From Patagioenas fasciata (taxonomy: Eukaryota; Chordata; Aves; Columbiformes; Columbidae), in NCBI RefSeq assembly GCF_037038585.1, contig NC_092523.1, positions 26,231,501 through 26,295,500 of the forward strand: a stretch of 64,000 nt of DNA, in the 5' to 3' direction. How positions within the stretch are numbered: the first letter of the stretch is position 1; every line of letters starts with the position of its first letter. Of the stretch, positions 38,973 to 54,700 are shown one piece after another. The position numbers were made by a program, and so were the translations under genes. A model generated the notes under the pieces. It was not told where the DNA came from. It saw only the letters and a list, made by a program, of their open reading frames with translations, and made no database searches.

Positions 38973-41900
38973 CACTGATTCTTCTTCTGTGTCTGCTTTT
39001 GCTCTATGCAATGGTTCCCAGTTTCTTTTAACCATCTAGTGTCCTTCAAAAGCTTGTTGAAGAGAATGATTTTGCATAGGTTAGAACACATAGGTGGGGA
39101 GCTAAAGGAAGACCCTGAAGTGATGGATCTTCTCTTCAGCTTTTTCGTTTCCAAGAGATAGCCCTGGAGAGAGAGAAGAAAGTTGCCCATGTGCTCTGTA
39201 TATAAGCTATGTGTATGGTACGATGGGAACCCTCCTGCTTTTCTTCCCCAGGACCATGTGATGTGTCCTGATAGAGCTGCTGACTGTGCCTGAGCAGATG
39301 CTTGCAGACTTGCTATATACATGACTTGGGCTTGGGGGTGACCCCGGTCTGCAAGACAGTGCAGACTGTCCCAAGCTGTTCCTGGAAAAGGCAAGTGGCA
39401 GACGATGCTGGAAGGGAAGTGAGTTGAGGTGAGATGAGGTAAGATGAGATGCGGTGAGAGGCAGCTGGAGAGAGCCAGAGCAGGAGTAGGGAGGGAGGGA
39501 CCACTGGTGTCTGAAATAACCACTTCCACCAGCAGCCAGGACCTGCTGTGGTGCTCTCACATCACGCCATGCAAGCAGGGCAGCTGGGACACCCACAGCT
39601 GGTGTCCCTGTGGCAGGACCTCTCTCACCAGCAATGGGATGTGATCTCCTCTTGCCCTCCTGCATGTCTTCACCTGACCATTCCACGTATGTCCTTGAGC
39701 TTGTAACCAACATCACTCAGAGAAATAATTGCACTCCAAACTCTGCGTTCATTCTCGCTCCTCACACAACAGCCATGCACGTTTTCTATGGTAACAGTCC
39801 TTCTGAAACACATGCTCTGCATCAACAGAAACTGCTGCTAGAAAAGGAGATTCTGTGGCATTTTTGCTTATGAATACCCCCTCTCATGTCTCCCAGTGAC
39901 AAAAAACTCCTGCAGTAGCCCCGGCCTGCACCATAGATGGCAGTGTGCAGTTAGTTTCCCTGATGTATTTACCTATTAGCTGGTTCCTTGACATTTGCTA
40001 GAAAACTACTTCACTCAGGTAAAAAGCAAAAACGCTAACATCAGAGACTATATTTAAACACTATTAATTTTATATCTGAAATAGGAGTATTTGTTAAGTG
40101 TTTGCTGTAAACTTTAGTGTACCATAAATCCAGTTGTTTTTATAGGTCAGATCCCAGAAGAAACCTAAGCAGAGAAACCAAAATGTTGATAAGCAGAATA
40201 AATTTTCCTTGGGCTGTTGTGTATAAGAATAATAAGAAATACTTAGAAGTAAAATTATTCCCTAAACACATGACTACATTCAGTCTATGTGAATACTTTA
40301 GTCAAATTCAAAAGCTAAATATTTTAAGTCAACATTACTGCTCTCCAAAATAACTAATATTTTCCCCAAAACACTTTATGAATGTACTCATAGTTCTTCA
40401 AAGACATAGTCCTTTTAAGGTTTCCTGCATCACAGAATGCAGCCTGTACTTTTGCTGACATTCAAAGATGTCCTCCTACTCATTTTTTTCCTTGACTAAC
40501 AACCAGACTTCGTAACCACATTGTACCTACGTGGTGGTAATGGTCTAAACTTTAAAGGGTGAAATGGGCTGGAACAGATCCTGCTGTTTGTGTCACTATC
40601 ACTGCTGATGCCAGCCAGGAGGGTTTGAGCTGACTTTTGGTTCCTTAAAGCTGGGCTTCAGGATAGTCATCTGATGACTAGCAACTAAGCACATAGAAAG
40701 AGAGAAAGATTTTGTTCCTTCTCCTGAGGGTTTTGTGTCCCAAGCAGGAAAACTGGTCTGGAGACCAACACGGGAAAGGACAGAGCATGAATGGGGCTTG
40801 AGCAGAAGTGACTCCCAGGCTGACTCAGGAGCCCCTAACAAGCCCGTAGATCCAATGCTGCTGTGTGAGGCTTTGTCCCTCCACTCCAGCAGAGCCACAA
40901 GTAGAGAGGCTAAAGGTGAGATTGCTGCAAATCACACTAATGGCTGCCTACTCAAAGCTCTTCCATGAAAACCTTCCCTCAGATGATTAACCATTGCAAA
41001 CCAGCCCAATCGTCCTCAAGCTGAGGTCTGAGCAGTAGCAGCGAGCTTGTTTATCGACACTGAGCTACCACTGAACACACAGTTATAGCAACTGCACACA
41101 AAGATGGAAGATGCAAGTGGTCCAGGCCCGAAGGGGCAGATACAATGTTTGAAAGTCACTACTCACTAAACAACAGTGACAGAAGAGTTGCTCACAGACA
41201 TTGTGCCAGAGGACACTGCAAGGCAATGCACCTCGCAGACACCCTCCAGCTGGGGAAAGGCAGCTGTTTATGTGAAAGAAGGTGCCATGGGAACCAAATG
41301 CAGGAGCACGTCATGTCAGCTCTCCAACTAAGGCAAGGAGGATGCACTAACAAACAGAAGAGGTTGCTCCAGGGAGAACTGTGGTAGGACACAAACCCAG
41401 ACTGTGCCTGGCACTACCAAATCAGGTTTGTGATGATGGTGAAAACCAGTTTATAACTTAACAACTTGTTTGAAGATGACAGATCTCATGAGACAGGCAA
41501 AGAGAGCAGCCATGTTTGGAAGAACTGTGATGAGACCTTAATAAATCATGTGAGTTGGCAACACATGGGCACATGAAATGTGGTGTCTGCAAATACAGGG
41601 CAATACAGTTCAGAGATGCACATTCAGACTTCAGTTTAGACACTTCTCAGGACTTATTCTCAGTCCCCAATTATTACTCATTCAGTATTTAAAACTATTA
41701 TATATAGGGCTCACTGGATAAGACGTTTTTCCTGTACATAGATCTTGTTTGGGCAAATTTCAGGACTGGGCACTTCAATCCAGAAACCCAAAATATTTCC
41801 TCTGCAAGCACCCTGTTCAGCCATACAGTGTGAGCCTAACACAGCTTGCTCACTGCTCGGGAAAGTTGGACATGATGTTTTAGGGCTTTTTACCTCACCT

Positions 41901-42697
41901 GAAGCAGTTACTGATGGCCAGAGAGATGGATTTGGATTCGGTGAATGGCAAGACCCATCCGGTTTGGGATCTGGAAATGCAGCATATCAGGAGCAACAAG
42001 CAGTTGGGCACAACTTGCAGCAGCTCTGCTGCTGGTCAAAACTGCACCAGGTGGGCCCAGTCCCCTGGGTTGGGCAGAGCTGAAGTAGAACTATTCCTTA
42101 AATCCTATCCACCTGTAGCCAGAACAAAGAACATAGGTCTCAGTCTTCAAGCTTATCTAATCTTTCATTCACTAATTGGATTATTATCATAAATTAAGAT
42201 CTAATTTATGTCATCAAATGGTAATTTTTTCAGACCTGCAATGTTTTACATATTTTGGGAAATCTGCTGTACATAGGAAGTGTTAAAAGGCCGTACCAAA
42301 GACAGGACAAATACAATGAATGAACAAAATGTAACTATATTTTATGAAGATGTAATGATACAAAAGCAAACCTGAACGGGTGGTTCTCACTTGGGTGAAA
42401 TGTAGCCCAAGTAAATGGGTTTGGAGGACCTGAGCCACAGGAACTGAGGGAATATTCTCACATTCGAAGATGCAGGATTTGGCCCCAATTTTTAGCATTG
42501 GATAGCAGCTATTTAATGCTCAGAATAAATTTGTAACAGCAGTAATACAAGCATTTTTAAAATTCCCCTTCTGTACTATTAAAATACCGAATAAAATTAT
42601 TTAACTGTTGCTGACTAGGTGTCAAGGAACAGTTTAGTTTAGTTTACAAAAGAATAATTATTTTAGATCCAGAGGATCCATTGCTGATGAGTTATTT
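38973..42697. other. Gene-free intergenic DNA
   Basis: No gene is recognised. At 38972-39716 two long minus-strand frames (185 and 169 codons) overlap in different phases over moderately GC-rich sequence, and neither resembles a known protein. A degenerate 10-bp minisatellite lies inside (39421-39460). The remainder is AT-rich with no named repeat. Confidence 0.5.
39421..39460. repeat. Degenerate 10-bp minisatellite, 4 copies
   Basis: Four consecutive decamers (GAGTTGAGGT, GAGATGAGGT, AAGATGAGAT, GCGGTGAGAG) share a GAGATGAGGT consensus. It is purine-rich on the plus strand. Confidence 0.8.
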
Positions 42698-43037
42698 TTG
42701 TGGCCTTTCAGTACTTAAAGGGAGCTTACAAGAAAAATTGGGACGAAATTTTTAGCAGGGCCTGTTGTGATAGGACAAAGGGTAATGGTTTTAAACTAAA
42801 AGAGAGGAGATTCAGCCTAGATATATGGAAGTGTTTTTTTACAATGAGGGTGGTGAAACACTGGCACAGGTTGCCCAGAGAGGTGGTAGATGCCCTGTCC
42901 CTGGAGACATTCCAGGCCAGTCTGGACAGGGCTCTGAGCAACCTGATCGACTTAAAGATGTCCCTGCGCATTGCAAGGGGGTTGGACTAGATGACCTTTG
43001 AAGGTCCCTTCCAACCCAACTATTCTATGATTCTATT
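42698..43037 (+). mobile_element. CR1 LINE, 5'-truncated, open ORF2 C-terminus
   Basis: The sequence matches the end of CR1 ORF2 plus 3' UTR. It starts 'tggcctttcagtacttaaagg', passes through 'gtgataggacaaagggtaatggttttaaac' and 'cactggcacaggttgcccagagaggtggtagatgccc', and ends 'gaaggtcccttccaacccaactattctatgattctat'. The last ~96 codons of ORF2 (42700-42990) remain free of stops and frameshifts, including the HWHRLPREVVDALSLE stretch. The tail lengths and wording differ from the copy at 25.1 kb, so they belong to different CR1 subfamilies. It is truncated and not autonomous. Confidence 0.95.
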
Positions 43038-45271
43038 TGTGTAGAACTTTGATGTGTTAAAAACAAGCTACCAGTGCTAGATATTAATATATTCTGCAGA
43101 AATAGTTCTCCTACAGTTCTGTAAAGTATGCATCCCACTTAAGGCTTCAGGCACTATGTAATGTGTCCATCTGTAGAATTCTTTATACATTAATTGTCAG
43201 TTATTATCATGCCTTAGTTTTGCAATAATAATAACAATTTAAAAAGCACATTGCATACTTTTAAACTTAGGTACATGTTTATTAGGCAGTCTGTTACTTA
43301 AGGATTGAAACAGTGTCCTCATGTTCAGCACTATTTATTTTGAAAAAAAAAAAGAAATTGCATTTGTATGTATTAACTTTTTATTTTTGAATGTTCAAAA
43401 ATTCTTTTTCCTCGTGTTAGTGAAAACAGACAGCTGTCTTCATTCCCTGGTAAGCACATTTTCTTTCTGCAATCAAATGTCATGTTCTCTCACATACTTT
43501 CCCTTTTTTATTAATTTTTTTGTTTTGTTGTTGTCATCAATTCTGTTGCAAAGAAGAAGAAGTAGACGCTCCACTGTGCAGAGCAAAGCAGGTCTGACTG
43601 ATGCTATCTCTCTTCCCAGCCCTTTCTGTAGCATTATTCATTAATATGACTCTACCACTAAGTCTTCTGTTCAAGAGATTAGGGAACTGCTGGCAATAGC
43701 ATACTGAGCTTTCCACCTCTACCTGGTAAACTTGGTACTGCTTAAAAATGGCTACGGTTATGAAGACTGTTAGAAAACATAGGTGTTTACTAGCAATAAC
43801 TTATTCTTTATCTGCAAGTTACAAAGAAGGAGCTATTTGCCAAATCATAGTTGAAAATTGGTCACATTTTGACCACTGTTTCACTTGAAAAGTGTTAAGT
43901 TAATAAATCTTTTTTTTTTTTTCTCGGTTGTCAAAACATTTCCCCATGTTCAGTGCTTTGAAAATAGCTCCTAGAAATGCAACGAAAGAGCCACTTTAAC
44001 ACTTTCTTGATGACTTTTTCTTTAGGATTTTATTGGCTATTGCTGCTGGCAAAAGGTGATATAATCACTTACTAGCTTTTTTTTTTCGGAATTGAGAAAT
44101 ATTGTTTGGAGCATTTGTTTCTGAATCAGAGGAACTTCTGGAATAAAAGCAAATTAAACACCTCTTCAGAAAAACTTGCTTGGTAGCCATAAGACAGGCT
44201 ATTTTTAGACATAGCAAAAGGAAGGGTAACTGCACATTCTATAAGATCACCAGTTTCTGTCTCTTGTAGACATCTGTCCTTGCTCCTCTGCTTCTAACAG
44301 CTCTATGCACCTGTGGATGCTGAGACAGAGCAGAGAGCACCACTGTGGTTGTATAGAAGAGATACATTCAGTGAACTTAAGTTACTGTATGTAAGCAAAT
44401 CTCTTCACCTTTCATTACATGGTCTCTACAAAGCTCAATGTAAGACAAGAACAATGTCCTAAAGGGTAGTTGGGGGATGGCTGGGGTAATATATCCCTTG
44501 AACAGGGATGGCTACATTCCTGGTTTGAAAACAGCTTCTGCTCTTGATGGCTTAGAAGGAGAATTTCTGAAGTCTGAAGCTAACTCCTCCACCTAGCAGT
44601 GTTATGGATTTCAGATAAGGAAACACTGCTACTGTGATATGCTTATGTATGTATCAAGATACGAGTAACCCAACATGAGTGGAGCCCTACGGCATTTATG
44701 GAGTGACTAATCTTACTTTGATGGTCATCAAGTGGAGATAGCCTGACTTCTACATTTTTCTCCAAAAGCTGTAACCGGTTTTCTCACCAGGTTAATTTTG
44801 GACTAGTGTAAGAGGTGCTGCTTTTAATACCTGGCCCATGTAACCTCATTCCTCGAGTATTCCCGAGAGACTTCAGAAAACACAGTGATGTTTGTGACTG
44901 GGGTGAAAAACAAGGCAGTGCAGATCAAATCCCAGAAATACTTATTCAGAAATAAATCATAAAATGTTGACGTCCAGAGCTGTAGCTCTTAACCCAAACC
45001 AGTTCAGAATGATTCCTCCCTCTCATATATTAAATAATGCTGAAAAAAGAAGCAAGGTAAAAGAAAGAAGGAAAGCAACACATTTCCCCTTGAGTCAATC
45101 AACCACAACACACTCTGTGGGTTTCACGGATCTGTTTGAACTTGCTGGCGCAGGCAAGGGGATGAGGTTTTGCAACCAGAGGAGGAACAGAGACACGGCG
45201 GGAGCCTCCCTGGGGCACAGGGCTGAGGCTGGGGCACATCTCAGTGCTTTGCCAGCTGTCCCACGATGGAA

Positions 45272-45350
45272 ATGTGGGCAGCCTGGCAGGTGACAGGGAT
45301 GTGGGTGGCCTGGCAGGCGATAGGAACATGTAGCTTGGCAGGTGTCTTTC
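45272..45350. repeat. GC-rich minisatellite, about 3 units of 27-29 bp
   Basis: Units start at 45272, 45299 and 45328, each with ATGTGGG/ATGTAG followed by 'ctggcaggtgacagg'-like sequence. The third is truncated. Confidence 0.75.
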
Positions 45351-47214
45351 CCAGCCAGGCAGTTGCAGGACGGCCTTTCTCAACAACCAGCCAAGAATAA
45401 GGACACATTTAGAGAGCAGCTGAACAGAGTTTTGTTCAAAACAGTCCTCATGTGCATAATGAAGCAGCTTATGTAGCTAGAAGGGTTTGCAATGTAGATG
45501 GTAAATTTTTTAATTTTTATTTTTAAAGGGAAATATGCTTGCGCCAGGCTGATTTTTGAAGCTAGTAACTCAATTTAGCCTTCACATTCTTTGCAATTCA
45601 AGACAATAGTTAATGAAGAGTCAGGGTGAAATGACCAATCCTGTTGGTTACCTCAAGCAAGATGTGAGCTGAGCCTATCGTTACCCTAGTCAAGACAGAA
45701 GTGTGCAACTATTTAAGGGTGTTTGGAAGATCCAGTCTCTGCTTGGATTCTAGTAGCTGAGCCAAAGTCCCAGGACTTTACTAACATTGGTAGTGCCCAT
45801 GTGAAATGGTAATGTGATTAGCTCTCATGCTAGAGCTCCATGAGTCAATGAATGTTTTATAGTCTAAAGGAGCCCCCAAAGTATCATAGCGAAAACAGGA
45901 AAAAAAAGGCTCAAACCCAGAAACTGAGTGTGCTAAGATTAGTAGGAGCTATGAATCTGTTTAAAGAGATTTTAATATCTGTTTTTACAATCAATCAATT
46001 CTGAAGACATGGATAGAATGATTGCAGAGGTCATTTAAGAAAAATTGTTTGATCTTGCCCTGAAGCAGATGAGGAATGCTATAATGTGCTCTCCCCATGG
46101 GTTTACCATGGGGACTATAAGAAAAATCTGTTAAATAGTAATCAACCCATGAAATTATCTTCTCCGCCTGTTATATGACCAATCTTGCCTTCACTAGTTC
46201 TAATACTAAGTTTATAAAGAACAGTAATCAGAGCAATAGCTACATGGGCTTTTAAAAACAATATTTTTCATCCAAATTCCACATTGGCTTATCACCTGGA
46301 AGCTGGAAAACTTCAGCTAAGATGAATAATAAGCAAAGTCTGCATGAGTACTTTGCAGGAATGTTTCCCAAAAAAGTAGTTGCAAAGTGAGGTACTCCAA
46401 GCCATCTGATGTCCTCAAACTGCAGATAAAGGATGCTCACCAACACTTTGCATGAGATTTTTCCCTGTATTAATTAATTGTGGGTTTAGTTTAAAGGAAG
46501 TAACATGAATAGATGCAAATGAATCTGCTAGCATCTCAGATTTTTTTAAGGATGTGGTTACACAGATGCAACCTTCATAAAAGAAGAGCAGAAAAAAGGT
46601 TTTTGCCTCTGTGGGTCAGAAAAATCCAGTTCCACTAGAGTCACATCATGTTCTGTAAACTGCATTAGTATTTTAAAGAAAGCAAAATATAAGCCCAAAG
46701 AAGTCAGTTAAGAGCTTAGCAGTTCATAGGAAAACTGCCCAAGTATCCTCAGACTTTCAAGGTTTGCTGTGTTTGCAAGAACGGTACCAAAATTTGCCTC
46801 TGATTTTCAGTTGGCACAAGTGAGATAAATTCACTCGAGTGAGTGAAATGCCATTTATCCACACAAAAATAAACCAACTCCCTATGCTCTTTCAGGCAAA
46901 TACTTAAGCCTCTACAAGATTTTTCTTGCAGGATGGAGCAAGATGGGATTCAAATAAAGACAAGGGCAACTGTGCCCATTTAATGGAGACCCTGCACAGC
47001 TGCCGTAGATTACACAAAAGGGGAGCAGAGATAGCTGCTGCTTAAAGCGGAATGTAAAGGCAAACTTTTTATCAATGATGCAAGCACTGGAGATGCAACA
47101 CAGGAGAAATAAATGCAGGTTAAAATCACGCTGATGCCTGTGAACTGGGAGGCCACCCAATTTCCCTGCAGAAGAATACCTCTGCAGTTCCTGCAGTAGC
47201 TAAATATCTAATAC

Positions 47215-47235
47215 ATATATATATATATATATATA
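47215..47235. repeat. (AT)n microsatellite
   Basis: About ten uninterrupted AT units, followed 35 bp later by a TTTA/TTTTA-rich tract to about 47297. Confidence 0.9.
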
Positions 47236-48719
47236 AAATATGAAGGATTATTTCAGACCTCTTTTTTCTAATTTTAATTTTTATTTTATTTTATTTTGGA
47301 AGATGGTGAATTAATTAGTAAAATCAACATGCGAGCTGTGACACATTTACTCAGCAATTCCTACCCAGTGCAGCTTTCCTGTAAATCTGACAGACAGATC
47401 TGTTGTTCCTCTGTCCTCTTCACCTGAGGACAGCAAAACGTACCATGCAGACCTTACTCAGCTTCTCGTCCAGACCTCATCCTGGTCAACAAAGAGATTT
47501 CCTTTTGACCCTCCAGGAAGCTGGATTAGGCTTTAAAAGGCGTACATTTCAAAACATTCCACGGAGGTTATGTTTGCTCTAAAACCATAGTGAAGTAAAT
47601 GCAAAACTATATTAATATTTAACATTGGCCTATAAAAACTAGGAACTCAGAGTAAGTACAGCTGCTACAAGTTTAATTCACATCATCATTTCAAAACGAA
47701 AATGCAGAAAAGGACAGAATATCACATCTTCACATTGGAAATCTATTTTCTTTTCTTTAAGATCCAATTTTATTATTTCTATACCGACACCTGTTAAATA
47801 GCCATGAAAATATTTTGCATTTATAGAATTTTATTAATTTGCTTTTCATATCCAGTATTACTGGTTATATTTAAAGAAATCAAAGCAGAAAAACAGGTCA
47901 AATTAAAAAAAAAAAAAAAAGGATAATATATTAGTGCTTGTGCACTGTATTTGGGCTTGGCCAGAAGTCTAAGGTCTCGATAGATGGTTCTCGGCACACA
48001 GTTTTATTGCTGGTACACAGCACACTTTGTTCCCTTTGTTTCACAAAACCTGCCAGCTTTGGAAATTAGTGACACGGGCATTCAAAATGTCTGACAAGTG
48101 GTCAGACTCCAATATACATATTCATACCCCAGCAATAAATGATGGCAGGAAGTTTCAGATGCAGTAAAAATGAATTATTTCATTCGACCCAACTTTAATA
48201 TAACACTAGTTTCATAAGTTCTTTTACCGTTAAAGCAGGAGCACCTCTTAGAGAGCACACAAGGGACACATCATTTCAAGAAATGTTTTCTTGCTTAAAC
48301 CAGAATTCCAAATCTGCTTAGTTCATTTAAAATATTTTTTTTCCTCTAGAATAAATGAGTAAGCAGTTCCTTTTGTGGTTTTCCTGATGCTTGGTGACTT
48401 GCTATTATTCTTCCAGCAGAAAAAGGATCAGACACTCATACGAACAGATGTGTCCCTCCTCCTCAGCCCTACACTCGCCCTCTCCCTTGGGAAAATAAAG
48501 GTGATGGGCCCACTGTTTGACTAAAAGAGGCTATAAATCTTCAGGCGATATACCGTTATGTCTTTGCACTTCAAAAATATCGAGGAAAGGAAACAGGTTA
48601 AAAAGCAAAGACGCCTCGTAATAAATCATACACTGTGCTTGCGTCTTTTAACTCTTAGAAGTGCGGGGCTGCTCCAAAAAAACTGCCAGCGCAAGAAACG
48701 CTTCTGCTTTGGGGTGTCA

Positions 48720-50813
<2,094 letters not shown>

Positions 50814-51710
50814 AAGGAGTTGTCAAGAAACAACGCAGCCTTGGGAAGCGCAGGGACTGCTGCTGCTGGGTGTTGCACTGACATGCTCTGGGGTTGCAGA
50901 AGCCAGAACCGTTCCGTGGGTGAGTTGCCCTTGGAAAGTGCAAGGTCTCATTTGGGATCTCATTTCCCAAAATTGGATCACACAGATGAATTACAAAATA
51001 TTTCAAACTTAGTTGCTCTAAAAACTGACTGATCTGATTGTTCAGTTTGTGCAGAACAGATTCAGAGGCAGGCAGCAAAACTATTTTGGGATAAAGGTAC
51101 TCATTTCACAGCATTACAAATGATGTTTTAACTCTAAACACTATTAACTTGGTTAACAAACAGTGGCTGTGTTCCACTGATAATAATCAGATCAGTTCTA
51201 TAAAGCAGCAATAAGCCTAAGAAGAGAGGAGTAATTTTAACTAAGGGGAAGAGTTGGCGGATCCTGAAAACAGCTGACTGCTTCCCCCTTAACACGAGCA
51301 ATGAAAATACGAGGACGAAGTTTGCTATAGATATCAAAATACATAATTTTTTAAAACTAGTACTAATTAGGCTAGTTGAAAACATGCAAATCCCAAGCAG
51401 CCAAATAATTATCTATGAGAAATGCAGAAGATGTTCAGTAATACCACTAATAACTTCTTCTCTTAAAATTCTAAAAATGATGTTATATTAAAGCATTTTT
51501 CAAAAATAAGTATTTATTGTTGGCTTTTTGCTCAGCAACGTGTGTAAGTTGGACAAACTGATCATAAAGTTCTATTTGTAAAATTAGCCATGTATAAAAT
51601 GTAAAGACAAGCTTGTAATTTAAAATGTATTTACGGCATTGACAACACTAATTATTTAGTAGTCACATGCATAAAAGTTATCAATAAACTGTGTGGTTGA
51701 AGTATTGTGT
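50814..51710 (+). other. SHISA3: SHISA3 3' UTR
   Basis: About 0.9 kb follows the TGA stop (50811-50813) up to the predicted cleavage site. Composition becomes AT-rich after ~51.1 kb. No other canonical AATAAA precedes the one at 51683; an ATTAAA near 51488 could serve as a weak upstream site. Confidence 0.7.
51683..51688 (+). terminator. SHISA3: Poly(A) signal of SHISA3
   Basis: AATAAA is followed within 50 bases by strongly GT-rich sequence (51691-51740, 'gtgtggttg', 'ttgtgtc', 'tgttagtgttt'), the classic downstream element for cleavage. Cleavage is expected near 51700-51710. Confidence 0.8.
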
Positions 51711-54700
51711 CATCTGTATGTCTCTGTACTGTTAGTGTTTGATGAGCAAGTTTTCATTTTGATGATGTAACCATACTGTATTTTTTCCTGTTAAAATAGT
51801 TTCTTTTGCTTTTGTAAATGATTTACATCTTTAACTGCGCACCTGTTGTGCAGATTTAATAGAATATAAAATTCCAACTACATAGCAAACTAACAGATGA
51901 ATTAATGTATTTATATGTAACCGTGGTAAAAATGTGGTAAAATCTATGGTAATTAGTTGGGTATTTTAATTTAAAACATCCTGCCCTAGGAATGAATTTT
52001 GTTTGCCCTTCTACATTCCTTCCCCCAAGTAAACCAACAAACCAAATGGAAGAAGAAAAAAATGCACCTAAACCAAACACATGCAGCACGCAAATAGAAA
52101 ATACACAAGAAAAATATGCAGCCATTAAAGGGCTTCTCTGTATACTTATTTTTGTGAACAAACCAAGTCATTCTCTGTGTCAGAATCTACATTAGAGGCT
52201 GAACTTTCCTATTTTATCAGCCCCAAACTCCCTGTGTATAGGATCTGTTGAAGAAGATTCTAGCTGACCTATTTTACAAGTACTAGCGTATTGGTGTGTA
52301 TTAAAATTACAGCACTTCTAGTCTGAATTACAGTGTACTTCTCTGTATTTTAGAAAAGCTTCATTGGTTCATCCTCAAGAGTTGAACACTTTTTTTTTTT
52401 TCTTAGCAAATAACTAACAATCAGTATCTTGGCATTTACAAAAACGTTTTTAACCCTTTCAGTATGTTTTTATTGCACAATTAACAGTACAATCTAATAG
52501 ATATTACTGCTGGAAATGTGGTTTCTAAGCAGAAAGACCACTTAAGTTGTATACATTGATGTTTTAAGTAACAGGTTTTAGCTTGAATGTTGTAATTGTT
52601 AATTACAAACTAAAATAATGATACACAGTGTCATATGCTTTATAAAAAGATAATAAGTAGATTTTGAGTACTTGGGAAATTACTTGAAAGGTGCTTTGGC
52701 TTGCAGTTTATAAGAAACAAATCTTCAAGGAGGGAGGCAGGTAAATTTTTGCCCACCTTTGCTAATATTTTGTAGGACTCTCTTCACTGCCCATTTTGAA
52801 TGGATAATAAATATGAGACCGTTCATCAACTAACTTTTTGGAAAAATAATTTGATATTGCAACAGATATCGGCTCTGTTGTTTGGAAGCATCCCGCAAGA
52901 TCCACTGACCATTTTGTATAGAGCAGAAGCAGTAAAACAAGTCAACTGAACTGTATTTTTAGTGAATATATAAGAAGTCTTCAATTAGCGATCTTTTTTA
53001 TCTAGTAAAGCAAGGCAACACAGATCCTTCTGGAAGCAGAAACTTGATAAATTCTAGTTAAAGTGCAATTTCAGGTTCCTTTAAAGAGTGATTAGTCATC
53101 AGAGCCACTGACACAGGTGATGGGGTAGCTGAAATACAGTGTTCCCCTTAAGGATGGGATGTACACTGAGAAGTCACAAGTTGGACTTGGTTATGTCCTA
53201 TTAACACTTGGTGGTATGCACTGAACAGGCCCACTGAACAGCATAGTGGCCTCAGTGGGCTCTGTAGTCAGATTTATTAATGTTTCAAGATAGGTACGGA
53301 TTTCCGCTACGCTTGCCTACAGTGTTGCAGATTTTAATGATTATTGAGCCTAAGTAGAAGCTGTGAAGTTTGCCACATCATGTGAAACTTGGCCTGGCGG
53401 GGAAGAGCCCTCTGAGCTACTTCCTTTCCTTCCCCGATGCGTGATGGATTTGACCTCAGAAAATGCTTGAAGAACTCCATGCGCAGGAGTCATTTAATTG
53501 AATCAGACTACACAAGCCTATAGGTTTACAGAGTGCTAAGCACTTCACAGATTGGTGGCCAGAGTGCAGCAAATCCTGCAGGCTGGGTTCCAAGGCTGGG
53601 AAAGATCAGGGGTAAAGTAGCTGTGCTGGGTTACCTGCAAAGCAGGTGGGGTGTGGGTTATGTACAATCTGCAAATAGATAGACAAAGAGGAATCTGTAA
53701 GTTCGGAAGAATCTACACATTATTGTTCATGTAGCTACCGTGGCAGTGACCTATCTAGCTGAAGGGGAGGAGGGGAGCTGGACAGAATACAAGCTCATGG
53801 ACTGAAATGCTTTTTGCAACTTCCAACTCAGATAGATTTGGGGTGCAGGTGAGAATGCTGAATATCCTTCCCAATGAAAAGGACCTATTGGCACTAGATG
53901 CTCCTATGATTTATAGAAAATAGTAATTTTTCTAAAGCTTGCAGACAGAACACAAATGGCATTCTGACATACGGTTTTAATGAGTAATGCAACAGAGTTC
54001 GAAGGGCTGGATGTATGCTTGAACTAAAAGAAATTGCACCCTGTCAGAAACAGCGTTTACACAGAACTTGCTTTATTGCCATGCTTATTTTTTAACACAG
54101 TAGGCTTAACTATTCCTTTTGTAATGCTGGAGTTAGCTCATACTCATTATACTAGAGTGATACCAATCTAAAATAACTTAAAATGAAACAAAAATCACAG
54201 TAAATTGATTCTTGTGATTCACACACATTATGCACGAAATGATTTGATTGCCATTAACTAGTGATGGCACGTCTGAAACCCAAGCCTTCTGTGGGCCAAG
54301 AATAATAGTGGCATGGATTGGATCACCCAGTTGTTTTGTATTTTTACACTCTGCGTTTCTTAAGCGTCCGTCTCCAAAAATGCATCAAAACTCTTCAGGG
54401 CTAAGAAAAACATTACACATACTTGCAAGAATATCTGAAGGATTTTATTTGAAATGAAGTAAGTGATACAGTATATGGCTACGTACATTCATGGATTATT
54501 TGTAATACTAATCCCACTGGAATTAAAAAATGACAGTTTCAAAATTGTTTTCCACTACTGTTCAGTTACAGTCTGACAGTAACATTAGGGAGATGGAGTC
54601 AATTTTCAGTGCCTTTTTTCTACATATTGCTATGTGCTGTGGACTTGATACTCTGAGCAGCGCTTCTGCCTTTGAGGGGGTGGCTGCTCCTCAATACTCA

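Larger units (their letters stand above)
43038..48460. other. Intergenic DNA upstream of SHISA3
   Basis: No gene is recognised. It holds T13 at 43910-43922, a 27-29 bp minisatellite at 45272-45350, (AT)n at 47215-47235, (TTTA)n near 47270-47297 and A16 at 47905-47920. In this position it is the likely location of distal SHISA3 control elements, but none can be identified from one sequence alone. Confidence 0.5.
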
